From: a virus
Virus record (IMG/VR): IMGVR_UViG_3300027869_000006
Coordinates: 1 to 64,000 of that record
DNA: 64,000 nucleotides
Strand: one strand, 5' to 3'
The position numbers and the translations under genes are program-made. Below are positions 24,156-30,421 of this stretch, piece after piece. Under the pieces are notes generated by a model. It saw only the letters and a list, made by a program, of their open reading frames with translations. It searched no databases and was not told where the DNA came from. The stretch's first letter is position 1; each line of letters starts with the position of its first letter.

Positions 24156-24587
24156 ATGGCACAGTATACCAATGCAGCAAATGAACTCGTCGAGGCCGTA
24201 CAACTGACCGATGAAGAGGCACGTGCTGCCGGTGTTCTACCAGGGAGTTGGCATGTCACCGGCACGGGTACGTCGCATTCCTCGGCGATGCTCGAGCATG
24301 AAGCATTCCTGGCCTCCCATACCCCGGTCGGGCCTGCCGCACCGGCGAAGTATCTCAATGCGGCAGGTGAGGAAGTCGAGGCCGTTGCCATTCCTGCCCC
24401 TCGCCACTGGCAAGTGACCACTGCCGAGGGCGAGGTCTCGACCCTGCCCGATGAGGAGTTCCAGGCATCGCATACCCTTGCGGTCGCCATTCCAGCCGAA
24501 GCCGTGGCCGAAGAGGAAGTCTCCACCGTCCCGGTGGCACCGCTTTCTGTGGAAGAAGACGCGGAAGAGGGTCATCTCGACTCGTAA
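24156..24587 (+). CDS. Small acidic protein with two tandem repeats
   Basis: ATG 24156 follows AAAGGAGAAG; 143 residues. Two imperfect units of about 45 residues are visible: YTNAANELVEAVQL...FLASHTPVG, then YLNAAGEEVEAVAI...FQASHTLAV. An acidic tail of about 30 residues follows. It is probably a structural or assembly protein of the head; no family recognised. Confidence 0.6.
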   Translation: MAQYTNAANELVEAVQLTDEEARAAGVLPGSWHVTGTGTSHSSAMLEHEAFLASHTPVGPAAPAKYLNAAGEEVEAVAIPAPRHWQVTTAEGEVSTLPDEEFQASHTLAVAIPAEAVAEEEVSTVPVAPLSVEEDAEEGHLDS

Positions 24588-24628
24588 TGTGTCCGTGTAG
24601 CGCAGTTTGTAGAGGAGTCTGTTGATCG

Positions 24629-25297
24629 ATGTCATCGAGCTTCATTGTGTTGACACCGCCATCACAGGAGCCAGTTTCCCTGACCGAGGTCAAGGACTGG
24701 TTGAACATAGATTTCCCCGATAAGGATACGTTGCTGGCATATCTGATTACGCGGGCAAGGCGCTATTGTGAGACGGTGACACATCGTGCATTTGCTACTC
24801 AGACGATACAACAAGTGTATACGGTTGAACGGCCTTCGGGGGGCGAACTCTCAGGGCCGATCAATCGTGGCCCTGACTGGTATGCTTATCAACAAATGAT
24901 CGGAGCAAATCCATTCGGAGCCGCGCAATTTTATCTAGATTTAGTCATGCCGCCATTTCAGTCAGGACAGACTTATACGATTGAGACAAAGGTGACGGCA
25001 TTTGATACATGGAAGACATTCCCGCAAGTAACGAACCCTGATGGCTCAACCAATACCTATGTGGACAATGTACAAGAACCCGCCCGGCTCTTTTTCATGG
25101 ACCCGCTTACCGTCAACTTCTGGCGGATGACGTATACCACTGGGTATTGGTCAGGCTATTCACTCGATACAATGGCGCCGGACTTGAAACAATGTCTCTT
25201 TGAGTTAATAGCCGCTTGGTATGACAACAGAGAAGGCGAAGGCGACATCAGTGATGTCACCAGTCGCTTGCTCGCCCGCCGTGTGGATTGGGTGTGA
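24629..25297 (+). CDS. Head-tail connector, gp6-like
   Basis: ATG 24629; 222 residues. The N-terminus VSLTEVKDWLNID..DKDTLLAYLITRARRYCETVT is typical of Phage_connect_1/HK97 gp6-like adaptors, which form a ring below the portal. The C-terminal PDLKQCLFELIAAWYDNREGEGD is the matching end motif. The middle holds the beta insertion seen in the phiE125 gp8-like group. Gene order agrees. Confidence 0.85.
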   Translation: MSSSFIVLTPPSQEPVSLTEVKDWLNIDFPDKDTLLAYLITRARRYCETVTHRAFATQTIQQVYTVERPSGGELSGPINRGPDWYAYQQMIGANPFGAAQFYLDLVMPPFQSGQTYTIETKVTAFDTWKTFPQVTNPDGSTNTYVDNVQEPARLFFMDPLTVNFWRMTYTTGYWSGYSLDTMAPDLKQCLFELIAAWYDNREGEGDISDVTSRLLARRVDWV

Positions 25298-25300
25298 TGG

Positions 25301-25699
25301 ATGCCCGTAAAAGATAAAGTTGCTACTTTTCAATTCAACCGTAAGATTGTCATCCAGAAGCCAACGGCAGGCGTCGATGACGACCAGGGCGGGGGACTTG
25401 GGCCGAGTGCGGCCTCGGAGTATGTCGATTACTATACGTGCTTTGCGGATATCCAGAACCAGCCGCATGGACGAGGACTGTTTCGCAAGTTCCTGTTACA
25501 GCAGTTGTACCCGCAACTCACGACCATCATTCAGATACGGTATCAGCAAACGTTCCCGATAGATGCCACGTGCCAGGTCAAGTACATCGCACACGGCATC
25601 ATGCACATCTATAAAATTCTCGGCATTGAGAATACCGCCGAGGCGAACATCAGTATGTACCTCTTGTGCCGAGAGGATCAAGCGAAGGCGGTGAACTAA
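25301..25699 (+). CDS. Head closure protein (SPP1 gp16-like)
   Basis: ATG 25301 is three bases after the connector stop; 132 residues, beta-rich. FNRKIVIQKPTAG and the final YLLCRE fit head-tail joining proteins that plug the connector after packaging. Position between gp6-like and gp10-like genes supports the call. The stop shares bases with the next start (TAATG). Confidence 0.75.
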   Translation: MPVKDKVATFQFNRKIVIQKPTAGVDDDQGGGLGPSAASEYVDYYTCFADIQNQPHGRGLFRKFLLQQLYPQLTTIIQIRYQQTFPIDATCQVKYIAHGIMHIYKILGIENTAEANISMYLLCREDQAKAVN

Positions 25700-26076
25700 T
25701 GGAACAACGAGAGCAAGCGCGTCGTGCTTTTCAGAAGGCGATGAACAGAGATGACAGCCCGCTTACAGCACTGCTCATGCATGAGCTGACTGATGAGGAA
25801 CAGGAGTTGCGTCGCTTCATCCGCGTCACCGCCGAGAGCCTTGAGATGGGAGGAGAAGAGGAGAGAGAGATGACCATGCAACAGACCGACCAGAGCCAAT
25901 CGGATGCTCCAAGCCAAGGAACCAGGGAGAAGCATTGGACCGACGAACTCCGCGAGACTATTCGCCAGATTGCGCGAGAAGAGGTGAAACGAGCACTCGA
26001 TTCTCTCGCTCATGATCTTGGTGCGGCGACTCGTCCAGGTGCCTGGCCACAGTATGAACACAAGGGGGAGCGGTAA
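25699..26076 (+). CDS. Unknown charged helical protein in the connector cluster
   Basis: The ATG overlaps the previous stop (TAATG); 125 residues, nearly all charged helix with a Gln, Ser and Pro-rich linker near 65-80 and a basic-amphipathic helix (ETIRQIAREEVKRALDSL). No family recognised. The stop also overlaps the next start, so it is translated as part of the head-tail joining block. Confidence 0.6.
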   Translation: MEQREQARRAFQKAMNRDDSPLTALLMHELTDEEQELRRFIRVTAESLEMGGEEEREMTMQQTDQSQSDAPSQGTREKHWTDELRETIRQIAREEVKRALDSLAHDLGAATRPGAWPQYEHKGER

Positions 26077-26435
26077 TGGCTGATGGGATCACGGCTGAGA
26101 TATTCGGGAATATTGCCATCCTGGATCATATGGATGCGCTTGACCTGTTGATCCAGGCACGAGCGCAGGAGAAGCTCGAAGAGGCAGGGCAGATGGCTCT
26201 GGAAGAGGCAGACTCGCTTACCCCTGTCCTGACTGGCTATCTCCTCTCCAGAAACCAACTTCAAGTCAGGCCGGGGCGCGTCATCGTGAGTAATGATGCC
26301 CCATACGCCGGCTTTATTGTACTTGGTCATCTCACGAGAGGGCATCAGTCATTTGTCCCGCCAAATGATTTCCTTTCCCCTGCTATGCATGATGCGGGTG
26401 AATGGCTCAAGGAGCAATTGCGAGGAATGATCTAG
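26076..26435 (+). CDS. HK97 gp10-like tail completion protein
   Basis: 119 residues. The core ALEEADSLTPVLTGYLLSRNQ...IVSNDAPYAGFIVLGH...FLSPAMHDAGEWLKEQL follows the HK97-gp10_like family, a tail completion or joining protein. The usual start of the family, with a helix before the TPVxTGxL motif, is present. Position and coupling (TAATG) agree. Confidence 0.8.
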   Translation: MADGITAEIFGNIAILDHMDALDLLIQARAQEKLEEAGQMALEEADSLTPVLTGYLLSRNQLQVRPGRVIVSNDAPYAGFIVLGHLTRGHQSFVPPNDFLSPAMHDAGEWLKEQLRGMI

Positions 26436-26459
26436 TACGAGAGAGAAGAGGTGAGTGAC

Positions 26460-26564
26460 ATGGCAAGTAGTAAGGGTGGCAAGCCCAAGACCAGTACCCC
26501 ACGGGATGGTCGATTGAAGGAGAATCAGGGCAAGCCCAAACCCGTACCGAAGAAGGGCTCATAA
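26460..26564 (+). CDS. Very small basic protein, 34 residues
   Basis: ATG 26460 lies behind GAGAGAAGAGGTGAG. The peptide is Lys, Gly and Pro-rich (KPKTSTPRDGRLKENQGKPK), very basic and surely disordered, and it fits exactly between two tail genes with 3 bases to the next start. It could bind DNA or the tail machinery; no family is known to me. Confidence 0.5.
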   Translation: MASSKGGKPKTSTPRDGRLKENQGKPKPVPKKGS

Positions 26565-26567
26565 GCG

Positions 26568-26999
26568 ATGGGACTTCCTACGGGCGAGATGCAGGTGGCA
26601 GTGATTTCTACCCTCCGGGGAGATACGTCCCTGCAAACATTGCTAGGCGCAACAGGAAGCCCGTGGGGCATATTTGATGCCGATGGAGTCCCAACGAACC
26701 AGCCTTTCCCGTACGTGGTCATCAGCATGATTATGGCGAGACTCGGCACAGCTTTCGCAATGGACTATGATGCGACTGATGTCTGGATACAGGCCAGTGT
26801 CTTTACCCAAGCCGGGGGTTTCAAGATCGCACGGGGCATTGCCAAACAAATTGATCGTGATGTACAGCAATCCAGCCTCGCGCTGGCCAATGGGTTCACC
26901 AACTTCGGCACACTCCGGGAACTCTACCAGGAGATCACCGAGGCTGATGGACTTACACAACATATAGCAATACGTTATAGAGCCTGGATTATAGGTTAA
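26568..26999 (+). CDS. Tail terminator-like protein (DUF3168/gp17 group)
   Basis: 143 residues. EMQVAVISTLRGDTSLQTLLG, then FPYVVISMIMARLGTAF and a final RELYQEITEADG...YRAWI follow the pattern of DUF3168-like tail completion proteins, which cap the tail tube at the head side. Gene order (after gp10-like, before tail tube) agrees. The ribosome-binding site lies in the preceding small gene (AGAAGGGC). Confidence 0.72.
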   Translation: MGLPTGEMQVAVISTLRGDTSLQTLLGATGSPWGIFDADGVPTNQPFPYVVISMIMARLGTAFAMDYDATDVWIQASVFTQAGGFKIARGIAKQIDRDVQQSSLALANGFTNFGTLRELYQEITEADGLTQHIAIRYRAWIIG

Positions 27000-27027
27000 G
27001 TGGAAAGAAGAAGAGGAGGCACACCAC

Positions 27028-27441
27028 ATGCCATCTCCAACAGCAGGGTTTATCGGTTGGTGTAAGGTAGGCCCCACAACGGCTCCTACCAATAAAGTAT
27101 CGGGCCTCACCGATATCTCTGCCCCGTTTGCGCGAGCAATGTATGATGTCACGAATATGGATAGCGGGGCATCCAATGGTTGGACACAGTCCCTTCCTGG
27201 CCTGGGGAGTGCCAAGATCACACTCAAGGTCAACTATGACCCCTCAGATACGAACGGGCAGGTGGTCCTCACCAATGCCTATGTTGCCCTCACGCTTTTG
27301 TACTTCATTCTCAGTATCAATGGAACCAACACCGCAACGTTCACCGGCTACGTGGATAACTTCACACCCCACGCCCCGGTCAATAATAAGACAGACGCTT
27401 CCTACTCCATTACGATGACATCGAGTGTGGTGTTTAGTTAA
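27028..27441 (+). CDS. Major tail tube protein
   Basis: ATG 27028 follows GAAGAAGAGGAGG; 137 residues with the tail-tube signature: an early FIGWCKVG strand, GASNGWTQSLPGLGSAKITLKV and a terminal YSITMTSSVVF. It polymerises as hexameric rings around the tape measure. A second, longer protein (29139) has the same GWTxxxPGL motif, so the phage may have two tube-like proteins. A promoter for the homing endonuclease begins four bases after the stop. Confidence 0.8.
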   Translation: MPSPTAGFIGWCKVGPTTAPTNKVSGLTDISAPFARAMYDVTNMDSGASNGWTQSLPGLGSAKITLKVNYDPSDTNGQVVLTNAYVALTLLYFILSINGTNTATFTGYVDNFTPHAPVNNKTDASYSITMTSSVVFS

Positions 27442-27444
27442 AAC

Positions 27445-27482
27445 TTGACTACAAGCTGCTTCACGTGCTATACTTAGTATAG
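27445..27482 (+). promoter_or_regulatory. Promoter with overlapping palindrome, homing endonuclease gene
   Basis: TTGACT, 18-base spacer, TATACT. The -10 box is part of the palindrome CTATACT-T-AGTATAG (27468-27482), so a dimeric repressor could block it. A CTTCACG/CGTGAAG pair flanks the site and could pair in RNA. Confidence 0.6.
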
Positions 27483-27519
27483 GAAGCATCAAATTAGTAT
27501 ACCGCGTGAAGGGAGCTAT

Positions 27520-28641
27520 ATGGCACTATCAGAAGAGCATCGGTGCAAAATCTCAGAGGCTAATCGGGGGCAAAAGCGATCTGAAGAGACAAAGCGCAAG
27601 ATGAGGGAAGCGAGAAAAGGGAGAACCTATTCAGAAGAATCGCGCCGCAAGATGAGCGAGACACATAAGAAGCTTCCTGGTCATCCGCATACTGAAGAAG
27701 AAAAGCGCAAGATCAGCGAGGCCAATAAGCGAGAGAACAGGGAAGTTCCAAATAAAGGATGGGCTAACCATACGATATCTGAGGAAGGCAAGCAGAGGAT
27801 TCGAGAATCAAAGTTAGGGAAGAAGCGAGCTCCTTTTTCAGAGGAATGGAAACGCAAGATTAGTGAATCTCAGAAAGGGCACATGGTTTCTTCAGAAACA
27901 CTTCAGAAACGTCAAGCGACACGAGCCGCACATGGAGCCTATGAGACATTACGACAAAGTGCTTATAGGATGGGGAAAGCCAATCAAGGAAGAAAGCCAA
28001 CTGAGGAAGTCAATCAAAAAAGACGTGAAGCGTCACTGCAACTCGCAAGTGATCCTGAACACTTGGCAAAGATCAGTCGAGGGGTATTGAAAGCCTATGA
28101 AAATCCAGAGTTTCGAGCACGGAATCGGCAGATACTCGATGAGGCACGAGCGAAGTCAGTTGCAGCGATAACGGGTGTACCTCTCTCAGAGGAGCGAAAG
28201 GCCCGACTCTCGGAAACATCAAGAAAAGCGAGGCTTGAATACTGGAAAGACAAGTCATATGAAGAACGTCTCGCTTATATGCACACTGCGACAGTAGCCT
28301 CAGAGAATATCAGAATATCTTCTCTAGAGTTGCAAGTCAAAAAGTTGCTTGATGCGATGGGTATTCAATATGAGCAACAAAAGCAGATAGGAATGTACTG
28401 GGTTGATTTCTATCTACCAGCAATGAATACAATTGTAGAGGTTTACGGGTGTTGGTGGCACGGATGCGAACAATGTGGGAAGGCATATCCAAAGAAAAAT
28501 GCTCGTGATCGAAGTCGTGAAGCCTATATCAAGGCATGTGGGTATCAACTTGTCATCCTTTGGGAGCATGACCTTGTAGAGAATATGGAGTGGATGCAGT
28601 ATAATGGTAATGAGACAGACAGCGCTACCAGAACGGATTGA
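27520..28641 (+). CDS. Free-standing homing endonuclease, NUMOD3 repeats plus Vsr-like nuclease
   Basis: ATG 27520 follows GAAGGGAGC; 373 residues. The first 130 residues hold about six NUMOD3-type repeats (SEExKRKISExxxG), which bind DNA in phage homing enzymes. The C-terminal 100 residues are a Vsr/EDxHD-like PD-(D/E)xK nuclease: LELQVKKLLDAMGIQYEQQ, YWVDFYLPAMNTIVEVYGC with Asp and Glu, WHGCEQCG, then a terminal helix and strand. It has its own promoter between two tail-tube-like genes and a lower-GC, Lys-rich composition than its neighbours, all typical of a mobile intron-less homing gene. Confidence 0.88.
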   Translation: MALSEEHRCKISEANRGQKRSEETKRKMREARKGRTYSEESRRKMSETHKKLPGHPHTEEEKRKISEANKRENREVPNKGWANHTISEEGKQRIRESKLGKKRAPFSEEWKRKISESQKGHMVSSETLQKRQATRAAHGAYETLRQSAYRMGKANQGRKPTEEVNQKRREASLQLASDPEHLAKISRGVLKAYENPEFRARNRQILDEARAKSVAAITGVPLSEERKARLSETSRKARLEYWKDKSYEERLAYMHTATVASENIRISSLELQVKKLLDAMGIQYEQQKQIGMYWVDFYLPAMNTIVEVYGCWWHGCEQCGKAYPKKNARDRSREAYIKACGYQLVILWEHDLVENMEWMQYNGNETDSATRTD

Positions 28642-28861
28642 GTGTGAGATTACACGTAAGACACTTGCAAAACGAGATGAGCAGGGCATTTGGTTCTGGT
28701 GCCGTGGCTGTCATCGTGAGCATTTGATAGTATGGGAGCATATACCGTACCATGCGTCTACTCAACTTGCCGGAGCCGATACAACCAGCAGACACGACCG
28801 ATCAGCTCACCTCTTTTCAGGTGAGCCTGAATGGAGCGTGGTTAGATCAGGTGGAATTTGA
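28610..28861 (+). CDS. Small zinc-ribbon-like protein overlapping the homing endonuclease end
   Basis: ATG 28610 (ATG 28604 is the alternative) lies inside the last codons of the endonuclease; 83 residues. The first half has C...W-C-x2-C (CEITRK...WFWCRGCHREH), a plausible zinc site. The last 36 residues overlap another ORF in a different frame and look less protein-like. So the gene may be truncated or end by frameshift into the next ORF. Confidence 0.45.
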   Translation: MRQTALPERIECEITRKTLAKRDEQGIWFWCRGCHREHLIVWEHIPYHASTQLAGADTTSRHDRSAHLFSGEPEWSVVRSGGI

Positions 28862-29024
28862 GTGCGCTTCCTGTCATATACGCTATTGGAGGGGAATCAT
28901 CGGAGAAGAATCCTATAGTGAAGTAGTGGAGGTTGAAGGTATTGGAACCTATGCCCTCAACCCAACGATCCGCTTTACCTATGCGCCCTCTCCACATGTC
29001 CATGCACTAGGTTTTCCTACCTAG
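28752..29024 (+). CDS. Unknown protein with C-x2-C motif
   Basis: ATG 28752, no clear ribosome-binding site; 90 residues, beta-rich (QLTSFQVSLNGAWLDQVEFECASCHIRYW). It overlaps the preceding ORF by 110 bases in another frame. The stop codon lies within a perfect ACTAGGT/ACCTAGT hairpin (29006-29025). Both overlapping ORFs look real in their non-overlapping parts, which would fit one original gene with a frameshift near 28750, or the join of foreign DNA brought by the endonuclease. Confidence 0.45.
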   Translation: MRLLNLPEPIQPADTTDQLTSFQVSLNGAWLDQVEFECASCHIRYWRGIIGEESYSEVVEVEGIGTYALNPTIRFTYAPSPHVHALGFPT

Positions 29025-29062
29025 TCATTTCACGAACAACTCAATAACTCGGAGCCCTAGAG

Positions 29063-29102
29063 GCCATACCAATGAACGAAGAGTTCACGGTATGGCTTTT
29101 TT
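29063..29102 (+). terminator. Intrinsic terminator before the second tail-tube-like gene
   Basis: GCCATACC/GGTATGGC arms, an 18-base loop and six T. It would end the homing endonuclease transcript and much of the upstream tail transcription. Confidence 0.75.
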
Positions 29103-29138
29103 ATTGTCATGCTTCTCCTGGAAAGGAGATGTCAACCT

Positions 29139-29810
29139 ATGCCAAATAGTGCGCTCCCCGGCTACAAAGCGGCGGTGAACATTGCAGTAGGTCCTAGCGT
29201 GGGGAGTACTGATCTCATCTTGACTGATGCAGGTGACCACGCGACATTCACCGTGCCACTTGCCTCATCCATGCGCTATATCGATAGAAACGTGGCAGTG
29301 ACGGTAGAGACCTCGCTTGATAATGGGGTCACCTGGTCAAGTGTGCTGGACCCCAGTACCTATACACTGCGGTACCTCACTGCCCAGGTCGTCCTCACGA
29401 CGCCGCTTGTAGGAGGCACGACCTATAAGGCGCGTCTGCATGCTTTCAACTACTATGCCTATGCCCTGATTGCCCAGGCCACCGATATCACCTTTGCACC
29501 GACGCGGGCAATGCTCGATAGCACCACGTTCCAGGGGGCATCGGGCGCGGGCTGGACGACCTATGTGCCTGGACTCTCAAGTGGCGGCAAGTTTACCTGT
29601 AAGACCTGGCAACTGACACCGGGGGCAACCATCTTCGTGGGCTATCTCACGGCGAGTAGTCTGCTGATCCTGTCCTTTGTTGCCCCCAACGGCACCAATG
29701 CTTTTGAGAGTTATTGTTACCTGGATATGACAACCTGGACCAGCAACCTCACGACACTTGCATCGGAAGATTTGTCCTTCACCTGCGATGCCGTCGTGGC
29801 CCTGCTCTAG
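29139..29810 (+). CDS. Second tail-tube-like protein
   Basis: ATG 29139 follows GAAAGGAGATG, one of the best ribosome-binding sites here; 223 residues. The C-terminal half (GASGAGWTTYVPGLSSGGKFTC...LTPGATIFVGYL) resembles the GWTxxLPGL segment of the 137-residue tail tube protein. The N-terminal 120 residues are an extra beta domain (DNGVTWSSVLDPSTYTLRYL). It might be the major tube subunit with a decoration domain, a minor tail protein, or a duplicated tube protein. It precedes the chaperone genes, the usual place of the tube gene. Confidence 0.6.
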   Translation: MPNSALPGYKAAVNIAVGPSVGSTDLILTDAGDHATFTVPLASSMRYIDRNVAVTVETSLDNGVTWSSVLDPSTYTLRYLTAQVVLTTPLVGGTTYKARLHAFNYYAYALIAQATDITFAPTRAMLDSTTFQGASGAGWTTYVPGLSSGGKFTCKTWQLTPGATIFVGYLTASSLLILSFVAPNGTNAFESYCYLDMTTWTSNLTTLASEDLSFTCDAVVALL

Positions 29811-29837
29811 TGAATACAATGAGAGAGAGACACGTGT

Positions 29838-30305
29838 ATGACGTTTGACTTACGCAATCTGACCCTTGGGAGTGCCTTTTCCCCCAAAGTCGAGGATATT
29901 CCTACCCCTGACTTCCTCACGGCACGGGGAGTGCCCGATGATCTCTTGCGGCTCGTGGGCATGTCTGCCACGGCTCGGTTACTTATTGCCACGACCTTTG
30001 GCACCGATGAAGCAGAGAATACTGCACGCCTGGTGTGTGCCACGCTGCGCTATCGGGATGCAGGTGGCACTGATGGACAGGGAACCCCAGTCTATTTCAT
30101 GAGTGACGCGGCTGCCTTGGCTGAGAAAGACTTTGATCTCTTGAATGCCCTGGCGCAACTGGTGAAGCCGTTCCTCGGCCTGGGGGCGATTGCCACAGCA
30201 GTTGAGCACGCAAAAAACGGCTTGGCGAGGACCTCATCCTCGGATGGTGGTACCGCGTTGCCCATGAGCTCGGACTCCCCACCGTCCGAGCCTGTCAGTC
30301 CGTGA
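29838..30305 (+). CDS. Tail assembly chaperone, short form (G-like)
   Basis: ATG 29838 follows GAGAGAGAGACACG; 155 residues. N-terminal strand TFDLRNLTLGSAF and helical core (LLRLVGMSATARLLIATTFGTDEAEN, FDLLNALAQLVKPFLG) suit the G-type tail chaperone encoded just before the tape measure. A slippery heptamer near its end allows a -1 shift that gives a longer form. Confidence 0.75.
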   Translation: MTFDLRNLTLGSAFSPKVEDIPTPDFLTARGVPDDLLRLVGMSATARLLIATTFGTDEAENTARLVCATLRYRDAGGTDGQGTPVYFMSDAAALAEKDFDLLNALAQLVKPFLGLGAIATAVEHAKNGLARTSSSDGGTALPMSSDSPPSEPVSP

Positions 30306-30403
30306 TGAGTGATGATGACTTCGCCTCCTGGATCGCCTTTTTCCAGTTGAAGGATGAACATGAGTTGTCCAGGTGGAAGGCCATGATGGGACAGCAGGAG
30401 TAA
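29838..30403 (+). CDS. Tail assembly chaperone, frameshifted long form (GT-like)
   Basis: At AAAAAAC (30212-30218; zero frame GCA AAA AAC) a -1 shift would continue as CGG CTT GGC... for 61 codons to TAA 30401-30403. The T part reads like known ones: LGWWYRVAHELGLPTVRAC, MSDDDFASWIAFFQLKDEHE. In lambda-like tails the rare GT form binds the tape measure while G coats it. The coding quality of the shifted frame and the exact slippery heptamer make the shift very likely. Confidence 0.8.
30212..30218 (+). promoter_or_regulatory. -1 frameshift slippery site
   Basis: A AAA AAC in the zero frame of the G gene; both tRNAs can re-pair one base back. A GC-rich stretch with CCTCGG...CCGCG and GAGCTCGGACTC...GTCCGAGC downstream could form the stimulating structure. 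Confidence 0.75.
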
Positions 30404-30421
30404 GGAGACAGGGAGAGGAAG

